NCBI RefSeq assembly: GCF_000211835.1
Contig: NZ_AEGR01000055.1
Span: 1-58,758 of the forward strand
Direction of reading: 5' to 3'
Source: Hylemonella gracilis ATCC 19624
Lineage (GTDB): Bacteria > Pseudomonadota > Gammaproteobacteria > Burkholderiales > Burkholderiaceae_C
DNA length: 58,758 nt
Below are positions 1 through 10,955 of this stretch, one piece after another; the stretch's first letter is position 1; each line of letters begins with the position of its first letter. Made by a program: the position numbers and the translations under genes. The notes below the pieces were generated by a model that was given only the letters and a program-made list of their open reading frames with translations, made no database searches and was not told the DNA's origin.

Positions 1-96
<96 letters not shown>

Positions 97-182
97 TTAA
101 CGTCTGCACGGTGTTGCTGACTCCCTCGCCACGGGCAAACGAGGGGCACACCGTCGCAGACAAAACCACAAAACTCAGCGAT

Positions 183-300
183 CCCGGCCCTGAACCGGGG
201 CAGCCGTGGAACTGGCTTTGCCAGGCCACTGGCTGCGTCCCCCTTGCCACCGAAGGTTGGCGTTCAAGGGGGAAGGCGCGCAGCGCCTCAGGGGGTTCTT
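183..300 (-). repeat. Dispersed intergenic repeat, copy 1 (fusA-tuf spacer)
   Basis: Read on the minus strand, a GC-rich block starts a few bases after the fusA stop codon. It contains GAACCCCCTGAGGCGC, the self-complementary GGCGCGCAGCGCC, a CCCCCTTG/CAAGGGGG inverted pair and the core GCCAGTGGCCTGGCAAAGCC followed by GTTCCACGGC. The same modules in the same order lie directly after the stop codon of the gene ending at 48732. A further small stem (CCCGG at 183-187, CCGGG at 195-199) sits at the far end. I recognise this as a family common in Comamonadaceae intergenic regions; that part is memory, not a search. Confidence 0.6.
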
Positions 301-301
301 C

Positions 302-2404
<2,103 letters not shown>

Positions 2405-2472
2405 GATGATCTTTCGTTGAACGAGTCAGGCCCGCTCGTGGCGGGCCCGATCCGTCAGATTGGGAACGATGC

Positions 2473-2943
2473 TTAGAAACGGAAGTGGCTGAACGCCTTG
2501 TTGGCTTCGGCCATGCGGTGCACTTCGTCACGGCGCTTCATGGCGCCGCCACGACCTTCGGTGGCCTCGATCAGCTCATTGGCCAGGCGCAGGGCCATGG
2601 ACTTCTCGCCGCGCTTGCGTGCGGCTTCCTTGATCCAGCGCATGGACAAAGCCAGGCGACGCACAGGGCGCACTTCCACGGGCACTTGGTAGTTCGCACC
2701 ACCGACACGGCGGGACTTCACTTCCACCATGGGCTTCACGTTGTTGATGGCGATCGTGAACAGCTCCAGCGGGTCCTTGCCCGTCTTCTGCTCGATGGTG
2801 TCGAGGGCACCATAAATGATGCGCTCAGCGACCGCCTTTTTGCCGCCTTCCATGATCACGTTCATGAATTTGGACAGCTCGACATTGCCGAACTTCGGAT
2901 CCGGCAGGATTTCACGTTTAGGGACTTCGCGACGACGCGGCAT
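2473..2943 (-). CDS. rpsG: 30S ribosomal protein S7
   Basis: This 156-residue protein is S7, which binds the 3' major domain of 16S rRNA and nucleates assembly of the 30S head. The start [20 protein letters not shown] and the helix with [20 protein letters not shown] are diagnostic, and the length is the usual one. It is the second gene of the str operon. In E. coli, S7 is also the translational autorepressor of this operon and acts in the S12-S7 spacer; the 168-base spacer here (2944-3111) is long enough to hold such a site, but I did not find a specific structure. Confidence 0.98.
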   Translation of the reverse strand: MPRRREVPKREILPDPKFGNVELSKFMNVIMEGGKKAVAERIIYGALDTIEQKTGKDPLELFTIAINNVKPMVEVKSRRVGGANYQVPVEVRPVRRLALSMRWIKEAARKRGEKSMALRLANELIEATEGRGGAMKRRDEVHRMAEANKAFSHFRF

Positions 2944-3111
2944 ATTTCACCTCATGTTTGCTTCAGTTGGCACCCTTTCGGGCACCGCGAGAGCCATCTG
3001 ACTCCCACTTACTCGACCCACCCGGATTCAGTTCGATCACAAGCTTGGGGTCACTACGCTTGGTTCGCCCGCGTGGAACGACTCAAGCACCGGAAAAAAT
3101 CAGAAAACCGA

Positions 3112-3489
3112 TCAGGCCTTCTTCGGGCGCTTCGCGCCGTACTTGGAACGGGCCTGCTTGCGATCCTTCACGCCCTGCAGATCCAGGGAACCGCGAACGA
3201 TGTGGTAGCGCACGCCCGGCAAATCCTTGACACGACCGCCGCGCACGAGCACGACCGAGTGCTCCTGCAGGTTGTGGCCTTCGCCGCCGATGTAGGAAAT
3301 GACCTCGAAGCCGTTCGTCAGGCGCACCTTGGCGACCTTACGCAGAGCGGAGTTCGGCTTCTTGGGCGTCGTGGTGTACACGCGGGTGCACACGCCGCGA
3401 CGCTGCGGAGAGTTTTGCATCGCGGGGCTCTTGGACTTGGTCGTTTCGACCTCACGCCCCTGACGCACGAGCTGGTTGATGGTTGGCAT
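3112..3489 (-). CDS. rpsL: 30S ribosomal protein S12
   Basis: This 125-residue protein is S12, part of the decoding centre of the 30S subunit. The start at 3489 gives the invariant N-terminus [13 protein letters not shown]; an upstream in-frame ATG at 3519 would add ten non-conserved residues and was rejected. The loop [12 protein letters not shown] keeps the lysine pair, and [11 protein letters not shown] keeps the second lysine. These are the positions mutated in streptomycin-resistant strains, so this allele looks like the sensitive wild type. It is the first gene of the str operon and is preceded by a structured leader and a plausible promoter. Confidence 0.98.
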   Translation of the reverse strand: MPTINQLVRQGREVETTKSKSPAMQNSPQRRGVCTRVYTTTPKKPNSALRKVAKVRLTNGFEVISYIGGEGHNLQEHSVVLVRGGRVKDLPGVRYHIVRGSLDLQGVKDRKQARSKYGAKRPKKA

Positions 3490-3494
3490 TGAAA

Positions 3495-3570
3495 AAACGT
3501 CCCTAAACGTTTGACGCACCCGAAAGTGCGACCTGAAAAACGAAAACGTGAATCCCTTCGGAAATTCCGA
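3495..3570 (-). promoter_or_regulatory. Structured leader of the str operon
   Basis: Between the predicted promoter and rpsL the minus strand can form three consecutive hairpins. The first has TTCGGAA/TTCCGAA arms around one base near 3553-3570. The second has CGCAC/GTGCG arms near 3516-3530. The third has AAACGT/ACGTTT arms (3507-3512 and 3495-3500) around a TTAGGG-containing loop and runs into a T-rich stretch just before the rpsL ATG. The third stem holds the only Shine-Dalgarno-like AGGGA, so it could affect translation or act as a weak attenuator. This is structural inference only. Confidence 0.35.
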
Positions 3571-3580
3571 AAAGCCCGCG

Positions 3581-3610
3581 AGTGTAGCAGGGAAGCCGCC
3601 GCGCCCGCAA
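3581..3610 (-). promoter_or_regulatory. Probable sigma-70 promoter of the str operon
   Basis: On the minus strand TTGCGG (3610-3605) and TACACT (3586-3581) are separated by 18 bases, about 90 bases upstream of the rpsL start and immediately after the dacA stop codon. TACACT is a good -10 element and the -35 shares TTG. The position is right for the main operon promoter. Confidence 0.5.
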
Positions 3611-3642
3611 GCCGCGCCCGCGCCAACCCGCCCCTGCGAGGG

Positions 3643-5028
3643 CTACTGGAGCCAGAGCCGTAAGGCGTCCCAGGCTTGGCCGATCAGGCCAGCCTCGCCC
3701 ACATCATCCAAAGCAAGCAATGGAATTTCAAAGAGCGTGCGCTCACCTTCACGAATTCGCAGCAAGCCAGCAGCCTGCCCCTGCCGCAAAGGCGCGATCA
3801 GCGGATCGGCACGCACGACATCCATGCGCAACTGCGCCCCCCAGCCAGCGGGCACCGTCACCACGATGGCCTGCGGGCGCCCAAGCCGAACCTCGGCCGC
3901 GCGCCCTTTCCAAATCGAGGCGGTCAGCACCGCCTGGTTGGCCTCGAACAGTTTGACCGCCTCGAAGGCGGTGTAGCCCCAGTTCAGCAGCCGCTGGGCC
4001 TCGGCCGCGCGGGTCTGCTCACTGTCCGCGCCCAGGACCACGGCCAGCAACCTGCGCGGCCCCGGCCCGCCCGCAGCGCCCAGATGTGGGAACTCGCGCT
4101 GGGCCGTGGCCACCATCGAATACCCCACGGCCTCGACGTGACCGGTCTTCATGCCATCCACGGAGGGATCGCGAAACAGCAGCAGATTGCGGTTGCTGTC
4201 GTTCGCCGGCGGAGTGCCAGCGTAGCGGTACTTGCGGATGCCGTAGTAATGCGCATGCTCGGGAAAATCACTCAGCAGCCGCTGCGCCAACACACCGAGA
4301 TCACGCGCGGTGCTCTGCTGCCCGTCGACGGGCAGCCCCGTGGGATTGGCGAAATGCGTGGCGCCCAAACCGAGGGCACGCGCCTTCTCGTTCATGGCTT
4401 GCACAAAGTTCTCCATGCTGCCAGCCACGCCCTCGGCAAGCGCCACGGCACCGTCATTGCCCGACTGCACCAGCAGGCCCTTGATCAGGTCTTCCACGGG
4501 CACGCGCATGCCGGCCTCCAGGAACATCCGGGAACCAGGCTGTCGGCGGGCCCGCTCGCTGATGGTCAGCGGCTTCTCGAGGCTCAGACGGCCATCGCGC
4601 AAAGCCTCGAACACCAGATACGCGGTCATGAGCTTGGTGAGGGATGCCGGCGGCAGGGTCTGGTCCGCGTTGCTGGCGGCCAGAGCTTGCCCGCTGCTGA
4701 GGTCCAGCAGCAACCAGGCACGCGCCGCCAACTCTGGCGGCTTCGGGGCCAGACTCTGCCAAGCCGGCTGAACGCCCACGGCAGAACTCCCTGCCAAGGC
4801 AGCCGTCAACTGGGGCGACAAGGGCTCAACGACGGGAGCTTGGCTTTCCGTCGCATGGACTCGAGGTGCGGAAGCCGGGCTGGCGATGGTGGAGGACTCG
4901 ACCGCCGCAGTCCGCAAGGTTGCGGTCGGGAGGGTCTGAGCGGCGCCTACCGAGGGCGCGACGGCGCACACCGCCAGCAGCGCGGCCGCAGCACCTGGCA
5001 CGCCCCCCGGCAAACGCCAACCCCTCAT
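3643..5028 (-). CDS. dacA: D-alanyl-D-alanine carboxypeptidase (PBP5/6 type)
   Basis: This 461-residue precursor removes the terminal D-Ala from peptidoglycan pentapeptides in the periplasm. The N-terminus from 5028 is a signal peptide (Ala-rich core ending near SVGAAQ), followed by a low-complexity linker to about residue 95. The penicillin-binding triad is complete: SLTK at residues 129-132, SGN in LVQSGNDGAVALAEG, and KTG in DGMKTGHVEAVGYS. A PBP5-type C-terminal beta domain follows, and the end (LIGQAWDALRLWLQ) is an amphipathic helix of the kind that anchors PBP5/6 to the inner membrane. The start codon overlaps the stop of the upstream hydrolase as ATGA, so the two are probably translationally coupled. 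The linker before the catalytic domain is longer than usual. Confidence 0.93.
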   Translation of the reverse strand: MRGWRLPGGVPGAAAALLAVCAVAPSVGAAQTLPTATLRTAAVESSTIASPASAPRVHATESQAPVVEPLSPQLTAALAGSSAVGVQPAWQSLAPKPPELAARAWLLLDLSSGQALAASNADQTLPPASLTKLMTAYLVFEALRDGRLSLEKPLTISERARRQPGSRMFLEAGMRVPVEDLIKGLLVQSGNDGAVALAEGVAGSMENFVQAMNEKARALGLGATHFANPTGLPVDGQQSTARDLGVLAQRLLSDFPEHAHYYGIRKYRYAGTPPANDSNRNLLLFRDPSVDGMKTGHVEAVGYSMVATAQREFPHLGAAGGPGPRRLLAVVLGADSEQTRAAEAQRLLNWGYTAFEAVKLFEANQAVLTASIWKGRAAEVRLGRPQAIVVTVPAGWGAQLRMDVVRADPLIAPLRQGQAAGLLRIREGERTLFEIPLLALDDVGEAGLIGQAWDALRLWLQ

Positions 5029-5684
5029 GCCAGACCGCCCGAATGGGTGGCACTCAGGTGCCGTACCACCAGACTCTTGAGGAGCGGCAACTGTCCATGA
5101 AAAAAATGACCGCCACCGGGCACCACGGTCACGGGCAGCACTTGGGGACGCGCCCAATCCATCACGGCGGCCAAGGGCACGGTGTCATCGTGCTCACCGT
5201 GCAGGACCAGGGCGCGCTCGTGCAACTCAGGGGGCACGGCGGCCACATCAAAGCGGCTGGCCGCCGTGCCGACGAACACCAATTTCTCCAGGGACCGGGT
5301 TGGGGCCAGGTTCGTCATGGCATGGCTCATCACGTAAGCCCCGAAAGAAAAACCGGCCAGCGCCAGCGGCCGCTGCTCGGAGGCCGGCGCGAACTGCTCG
5401 ACGACGGCCAGAAAGTCTTCGGCTTCGCCCCGCCCTTCGTCATGCACGCCTTCGCTGGCACCCACGCCCCGGAAGTTGAAGCGCACCGTCTGCCAGCCGC
5501 ACTGCAGAAACGCCCGAGCCAGGGTCTGCACCACCTTGTTGTCCATGGTGCCGCCAAACAAGGGGTGGGGATGCGCGATGACGGCCATGCCACGCAGCGC
5601 AAGCTCTGGTGCTGGCGCATCGCGCAACACCTCGATGCGGCCCGCGGCGCCCTGCATGTGCAGGCGTTCGGTCTGAGCGTTCAT
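5025..5684 (-). CDS. Alpha/beta hydrolase (COG2945-like)
   Basis: This 219-residue protein has a compact alpha/beta-hydrolase fold. The strand HPHPLFGGTMDNKVV is typical of the short prokaryotic family annotated as dienelactone-hydrolase-like or X-Pro-dipeptidyl-like. The nucleophile elbow is GFSFGAYV (Ser), the acid lies in HGEHDDTVP and the catalytic His in GGGHFFHG. NFRGVGASEG supplies the conserved loop. There is no signal peptide, so it is probably cytoplasmic. Substrate unknown. It lies between the ferredoxin-like gene (25 bases upstream) and dacA (ATGA overlap) and is probably co-transcribed with both. Confidence 0.8.
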   Translation of the reverse strand: MNAQTERLHMQGAAGRIEVLRDAPAPELALRGMAVIAHPHPLFGGTMDNKVVQTLARAFLQCGWQTVRFNFRGVGASEGVHDEGRGEAEDFLAVVEQFAPASEQRPLALAGFSFGAYVMSHAMTNLAPTRSLEKLVFVGTAASRFDVAAVPPELHERALVLHGEHDDTVPLAAVMDWARPQVLPVTVVPGGGHFFHGQLPLLKSLVVRHLSATHSGGLA

Positions 5685-5709
5685 GGCACGATCCTCGCCG
5701 TGCGCGCGC

Positions 5710-6051
5710 TCATCGCCCGACCTCGGGGGAGAGCAGCAGACGCTCGACCACCTTGCCCTGCTTCAGGTGGGACTCGACGATTTCATCGATGTCCTTGAGG
5801 TCCACGTAGGTGTACCAAGTCTCCTCGGGATAGACCACCGCCACCGGCCCGCCCGCGCAGCGGTCCAGACAGCCCGCCTTGTTGACGCGCACTTGGCCCT
5901 TGCCGGAAAGGCCCGCCTCGTGCACCTGCTTCTTGCAATGCGCGAAGGCGGCCTCGGCTTGGTGATCGCCACAACTGGCCTCGCCATTGGCGCGCTGGTT
6001 GAGGCAGAAAAAGATGTGTTGTCGAAAGTAGGACGGTGGCTTGCTGCTCAT
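5710..6051 (-). CDS. Thioredoxin-like [2Fe-2S] ferredoxin
   Basis: This 113-residue protein resembles the thioredoxin-fold [2Fe-2S] ferredoxins. Cysteines lie at residues 16, 27, 39, 61 and 65. The pair in AGCLDRCAGGPVAVVYPE forms the usual CxxxC-GP half of the cluster site; C16 and C27 are the likely other ligands. Proteins of this family are probable electron carriers with unknown partners. It is soluble, has no signal peptide, and precedes the hydrolase and dacA on the same strand. Confidence 0.8.
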   Translation of the reverse strand: MSSKPPSYFRQHIFFCLNQRANGEASCGDHQAEAAFAHCKKQVHEAGLSGKGQVRVNKAGCLDRCAGGPVAVVYPEETWYTYVDLKDIDEIVESHLKQGKVVERLLLSPEVGR

Positions 6052-6115
6052 GGCGGAATTCTAAGAGTGACCTGTAAACCACGACGCTGCGCCTGCGTGA
6101 GGCCGTTCTGGCAAC

Positions 6116-7306
6116 TCAGGCCGCGCCTGACTGCGGCTCCTGCCGTTCCCGCCGTTCTCGCCACACTCGGGCGAGCACATAGGCCAGCACGGCGTAGGGC
6201 CAAAGCCGCCCCAGCCACAGCGTGACGCCATGAAAACGGATGAAACGCCCTTGCTCCCAAACCTGCAAGTTGTGGGCGTAGTAGGGCCCGGTGGGCGCCT
6301 GATTGATCAGGCTGAGAAACACGCCCAAGAGCACCAGCAGCAAAGCGGCAGCCAGGCGCACCGGCACGCGCAACAAGAGCAAGGCAAGGACCAAGGCAAC
6401 CACAAGGCCCGCCTGCACGGGCGTGTTCAGCCAGGTCCAGGCATGCGCGGGGCTGTAGCTCATGGCGGCGGACAGCAGGTTGGCCCCCACGGCAGCGGAC
6501 AGCAAGACCAGGACGAACACCGCTCGCCGCGCATAGGCGCGGATCACGCAGTAGCCCAACAGACAGGGAATCAATACCCCCAGCACCACGCAGGCCCAGA
6601 CCATCAGCGGGGCCAGCGGCGCCACACCCAGGCCCGGGGACAACACGGACGGTCCCACCATGGGCAAGGGCGGCAGCCAGCCCAGCCAGGGGGTGCCCTC
6701 CAGCAGGCTGCGCAGTCCGGATTCGGTTTGCTCGTAGACCTGTCCCAGCCCCAGGGGCACGGCGGTGGGCGCCAGCAACGCACAGGGCCACAAGGCCAGC
6801 AGCACCAGCGCGCCCCGCGCCTCGGAGACGAACCACCTCGAGCGAAAGCGCCCCCAACGGTCGAGCGCGCCCAGGCGCTCCAGCAGGGCGGCGGCGAGCG
6901 CGCCCAGCCAGGCACCGCCCGTGTTCAGGACCCAGTCCACGTTGGACGCCACGCGCAGCGGCAGGTAGGCTTGCATCGCTTCCAAGGTCAGGGACAGGAG
7001 ACAGCCCGCGAGCGTGGCGCCACCCACCGCCCAACCCGACCAGCCGACCACGCCTTCGCCGGGTCGTGTCCGCAGCGCACCCAGGGCCAGGAGGAAACCC
7101 AGAGGGGCATAGCCCAGCACGTTGGCCCACAAGTCAAACGCGGTCCAATACTGAGGCCAGGGCGCAAGCAAGAAGCCCAAGGGCAGCGGCCCCTGATCGC
7201 GCCAGCCGTCAAAGGGATACAGGCTGGCGTAAACCACCAGCACGACATACATCCCGCCCAGGGGCCAGGCGGAGGTCTTGTGCGAGGCGCGGGACATGCT
7301 GCTCAC
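6116..7306 (-). CDS. VanZ family membrane protein
   Basis: This 396-residue polytopic membrane protein begins with the VanZ-like region: a first membrane helix followed by ASLYPFDGWRDQG, then FDLWANVLGYAPLGFLLALG and SLTLEAMQAYLPLRVASNVDWVLNTGGAWLG. The LEAxQ...R..s..D..xNt pattern is characteristic of the family. After about residue 160 come several more hydrophobic segments, so the protein is roughly twice the length of TeiZ/VanZ itself. VanZ of enterococci gives low-level teicoplanin resistance, but the role of the long proteobacterial members is unknown. The gene is 17 bases from hemJ on the same strand. Confidence 0.8.
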   Translation of the reverse strand: MSSMSRASHKTSAWPLGGMYVVLVVYASLYPFDGWRDQGPLPLGFLLAPWPQYWTAFDLWANVLGYAPLGFLLALGALRTRPGEGVVGWSGWAVGGATLAGCLLSLTLEAMQAYLPLRVASNVDWVLNTGGAWLGALAAALLERLGALDRWGRFRSRWFVSEARGALVLLALWPCALLAPTAVPLGLGQVYEQTESGLRSLLEGTPWLGWLPPLPMVGPSVLSPGLGVAPLAPLMVWACVVLGVLIPCLLGYCVIRAYARRAVFVLVLLSAAVGANLLSAAMSYSPAHAWTWLNTPVQAGLVVALVLALLLLRVPVRLAAALLLVLLGVFLSLINQAPTGPYYAHNLQVWEQGRFIRFHGVTLWLGRLWPYAVLAYVLARVWRERRERQEPQSGAA

Positions 7307-7323
7307 GAGGATTGCCGAAGACC

Positions 7324-7752
7324 TTAGAAGGGCTTGACCACCACCAGCACCACGGCCGTCAGCAACAGCAGCACGGGGAGTTCGTTGAACCAGCGGTACC
7401 AGACATGGCTGCGCTGGTTTTCACCCCGGTGGAACTTGCGCAGAAGCACGCCGCAGGCGTGGTGATACCCGAGCACCAGCAGCACGACCGTGAGCTTGGC
7501 ATGCATCCAGGCATTGCCCGGCCCCTTGCCGATGCCGTAGCCCAGCCACAGCCACAGGCCGAAGACCAGGGCCGGCACGGCCAGCATCGTGGTGAAACGC
7601 AGCAGCTTGTCCGCCATCATCAGCAGACGATCCCGCTCGGCCTGCGAATTCGCGGGCACTTGCGCGAGATTGACGAAGATGCGGGGCAGGTAGAACAGCC
7701 CGGCGAACCAGGCGGCGATGAAGACGATGTGGAGCGCTTTGATCCAGAGCAT
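7324..7752 (-). CDS. hemJ: Protoporphyrinogen IX oxidase HemJ
   Basis: This 142-residue membrane protein matches HemJ, which oxidises protoporphyrinogen IX to protoporphyrin IX in heme synthesis. It has about four membrane helices. The N-terminal helix LWIKALHIVFIAAWFAGLFY carries the conserved His, and AWMHAKLTVVLLVLGYHH carries the conserved Lys. The start at 7752 (MLWIKALH) matches the family length; longer in-frame starts run back through the sRNA terminator and were rejected. It faces hemB, another heme gene, across a 359-base intergenic region. CopD-family annotation is the main alternative. Confidence 0.9.
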   Translation of the reverse strand: MLWIKALHIVFIAAWFAGLFYLPRIFVNLAQVPANSQAERDRLLMMADKLLRFTTMLAVPALVFGLWLWLGYGIGKGPGNAWMHAKLTVVLLVLGYHHACGVLLRKFHRGENQRSHVWYRWFNELPVLLLLTAVVLVVVKPF

Positions 7753-7836
7753 GATTCCAGTCCATTTGGGGCACCAGCCGCATCGCGGCTCGCAGCACGA
7801 GGCTAACTGTGCCATCGGCAACGTGATGCCGGAGCT

Positions 7837-7865
7837 AAAAAAAAACCCCGGCACAAGCCGGGGTT
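7837..7865 (-). terminator. Rho-independent terminator of the candidate sRNA
   Basis: On the minus strand AACCCCGGC-TTGT-GCCGGGG is followed by nine consecutive T (7845-7837). The stem is seven G/C pairs, extended by two A-T pairs, with a four-base loop. This is one of the clearest intrinsic terminators in the window. Confidence 0.9.
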
Positions 7866-7937
7866 GCAAGCCTTTTTTGCTGTCACACATCAAGGCCCCG
7901 CTCAGGGAGGAAAAGCGGGGAGGACGCAAGGTCCTCG
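7837..7937 (-). ncRNA. Candidate small RNA of about 100 nt between hemJ and hemB
   Basis: The predicted transcript starts at or near 7937. It opens with a perfect hairpin GAGGAC-CTTGC-GTCCTC (7936-7920). A second perfect hairpin has stem CCCCGC/GCGGGG (7920-7915 and 7901-7896; one base is shared with the first stem) and a 13-nt loop containing CCTCCC, an anti-Shine-Dalgarno sequence. A single-stranded stretch with an A6 run follows, and the end is a strong intrinsic terminator with nine U. It has its own sigma-70 promoter and no credible reading frame. C-rich hairpin loops of this kind occur in regulatory sRNAs that bind mRNA Shine-Dalgarno regions. The alternative is a transcription-attenuating leader of hemJ, which starts 85 bases beyond the terminator. 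No known RNA family was recognised. Confidence 0.7.
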
Positions 7938-7943
7938 GGCGCT

Positions 7944-7972
7944 AATCTAGCAAAAACGACTACTCAATGCAA
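7944..7972 (-). promoter_or_regulatory. Sigma-70 promoter of the candidate sRNA
   Basis: On the minus strand TTGCAT (7972-7967) and TAGATT (7949-7944) are exactly 17 bases apart. Initiation about seven bases downstream, near 7937, coincides with the first base of the first perfect hairpin, which is the main reason to believe the call. Confidence 0.75.
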
Positions 7973-8036
7973 CAACTGGCTACAGCTTTGTTGCAATTCC
8001 ATGGCCCCGCTGGCTGACAAGCCGACAGGCCGCTGA

Positions 8037-9113
<1,077 letters not shown>

Positions 9114-9128
9114 ACCAGGAACCCCACG

Positions 9129-10244
9129 ATGCGCGTCTTTCACATCGGCCCCGGCGGCGTCACTGAAAACGATCAACTCCCCACGTCGCTGCCGGACGCC
9201 ACCCAGGGAGGCTTCGTCTGGGTGGCCTGCGCGCGGCGTGAGTTCGAGGTCATGCAGACGCAGGTTCAGGCCATGCTGCAGTCCTTGTGCGGCGCGCAAT
9301 TGGTGGACCTGCACCTGAGTGACCTGCTGAACAAGCAGCTGCCCTCGCACTACGACTACACCTCGCAATACGACCTGCTGGTGTTCCGCCGCCTGGCCGC
9401 CGGCACGCGCGAAACGGACATGGAGCACCCGGGCGAGCCCTTGCACGCGCCGGTGCGGCACAGCGGCCCGCCCGTGCTGCGGCGCATCGATACCAGTCCG
9501 GTGGGCTTTGCCGTGTTTGATCGATTGCTGCTGACCGTGCATCCGGCGGATTGCGCCGTGCGTGACAGTTACGCGGCGCGGCTCTACATGGCCGCCTCCG
9601 ACACACGTGGCGGCAGCGCGCGCCTGCCGACCAGCCCGCCCGACCTGATGCTGCGCATCGTCAACCTGATGGTGGACGGCTACCTGGACCTGCGGCGCGA
9701 ACTCACGCGCCAGCTCGACCACTGGCAGGCCGAACTGCTCAATCCCCGCACCCGCTTCAACAACTGGAGCGCGCTGCTCGACGCACGGCTATCGCTGCAC
9801 CACCTGGATGAAATCTGCGAAGACCAGCGCGCGGCCATGCAGGACTGGATCGACGCCATCACCACCTGGGCCATGCCAACGGACGCGCTAGGGCGGCAGG
9901 AGCGCGAGCTGCTGCTGGTGCGCAGCCGCGACGTGCTGGAACACATCGAGCGTGTGGTGCATCACGTGCGCCGGCTGGAGCAAAGCGCGGAGACCGCGGT
10001 GCAGATGCATTTCAACGTGCAAGGCAACCGCACCAACGACATCATGCGCACCTTGACGGCGCTCACCGCGATCTTCCTGCCGCTGAACCTGATCACCGGC
10101 TTCTTCGGCATGAACTTTGATTTCCTGCCGCTGATCCACAACACCCGCGGCATCTGGTGGGCTGCCGCCATCATGGGCGTGGCCGGCGTTGGACTGGCCC
10201 TGTTCTTTTGGCGCAATCGCTACCTGGATCGACAGGCACGCTGA
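9129..10244 (+). CDS. corA: CorA family magnesium/divalent cation transporter
   Basis: This 371-residue protein has the CorA layout: a long soluble N-terminal domain and two C-terminal membrane helices. The signature GMN lies in ITGFFGMNFDFLPLI at the end of the first helix, and the second helix is GIWWAAAIMGVAGVGLALFF, ending in a basic tail. CorA pentamers conduct Mg2+ (also Co2+ and Ni2+) into the cytoplasm; ZntB is the closest alternative, and I cannot separate them by eye. The gene is 15 bases behind hemB, whose product looks magnesium-responsive, so joint expression would make sense; that link is inference. Confidence 0.88.
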   Translation: MRVFHIGPGGVTENDQLPTSLPDATQGGFVWVACARREFEVMQTQVQAMLQSLCGAQLVDLHLSDLLNKQLPSHYDYTSQYDLLVFRRLAAGTRETDMEHPGEPLHAPVRHSGPPVLRRIDTSPVGFAVFDRLLLTVHPADCAVRDSYAARLYMAASDTRGGSARLPTSPPDLMLRIVNLMVDGYLDLRRELTRQLDHWQAELLNPRTRFNNWSALLDARLSLHHLDEICEDQRAAMQDWIDAITTWAMPTDALGRQERELLLVRSRDVLEHIERVVHHVRRLEQSAETAVQMHFNVQGNRTNDIMRTLTALTAIFLPLNLITGFFGMNFDFLPLIHNTRGIWWAAAIMGVAGVGLALFFWRNRYLDRQAR

Positions 10245-10275
10245 GCTGCCCGGTTACTTGGCGACCGCTCAGCCC

Positions 10276-10932
10276 TCATTGAGGCCCGGCACCCGTCTTG
10301 AGCCGTTTGAGCAGGTCGTCCACCAACTCCAGACGCAGCAGCGGGTTCTCCACGGCGAGGAACTTCTGCTTGAGCTGGGGGCTCACCGGCAGCACATCGC
10401 ACCAGCGGTAGGCCAACCAGCCACTGTCGTCCCACTGCAGCGGCGGCTGGATGGGCAACAAGGCGTCGTCCTGACCGGACACGTCGGCTTGCAAACTGCG
10501 GTAGAGGCGCTGCAGGTCATCGCGCAGGGGCAAGAGTTCGTCGGGCACCGGCATCGGCGCCGCTTCGTCGAGCAGCAGACCTTCACCCACCCACAGACCG
10601 TGCTTGAGCTGCTCACTGCGCTGCAACTGAAACCGCCGCCCGCCCCGGCAGCGGATCAGCATCAGGCCGGGTTGGGGTCGTTCAAAGACTTCGATGTGGG
10701 CCAGGGTGCCGATGTCGTGCAGCACCTCCACGGGAGGCTCCGTCTCGCCGAGCGCGGGCGCGCGCCTCACCTCGCTGCCTTGGCGCAGACAGACCACGCC
10801 GAAGGGCACTTTTTCCTTGTGGCAGCGTTGGACCAGATCCAAGTAACGCACCTCGAACACGCGCAGCGACAGCACGCCGCCCGGGTACAGCACGGACTGC
10901 AGTGGAAAGAGGGGGATCTGGACGGAAGCCAT
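10276..10932 (-). CDS. Lon N-terminal (LON substrate-binding) domain protein
   Basis: This 218-residue protein consists of a stand-alone Lon N-terminal domain. The start MASVQIPLFPLQSVLYPGG and the stretch LRVFEVRYLDLVQRC are the hallmark of the family, and the C-terminal half is helical. It lacks the AAA+ ATPase and protease domains of Lon, so it is not a protease. Such proteins are widespread and thought to bind protein substrates, but their role is not established. It converges on corA and is 23 bases downstream of the amidohydrolase gene on the same strand. Confidence 0.85.
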   Translation of the reverse strand: MASVQIPLFPLQSVLYPGGVLSLRVFEVRYLDLVQRCHKEKVPFGVVCLRQGSEVRRAPALGETEPPVEVLHDIGTLAHIEVFERPQPGLMLIRCRGGRRFQLQRSEQLKHGLWVGEGLLLDEAAPMPVPDELLPLRDDLQRLYRSLQADVSGQDDALLPIQPPLQWDDSGWLAYRWCDVLPVSPQLKQKFLAVENPLLRLELVDDLLKRLKTGAGPQ

Positions 10933-10955
10933 GGTGGTGGGCCGTGGGAGCGCGT

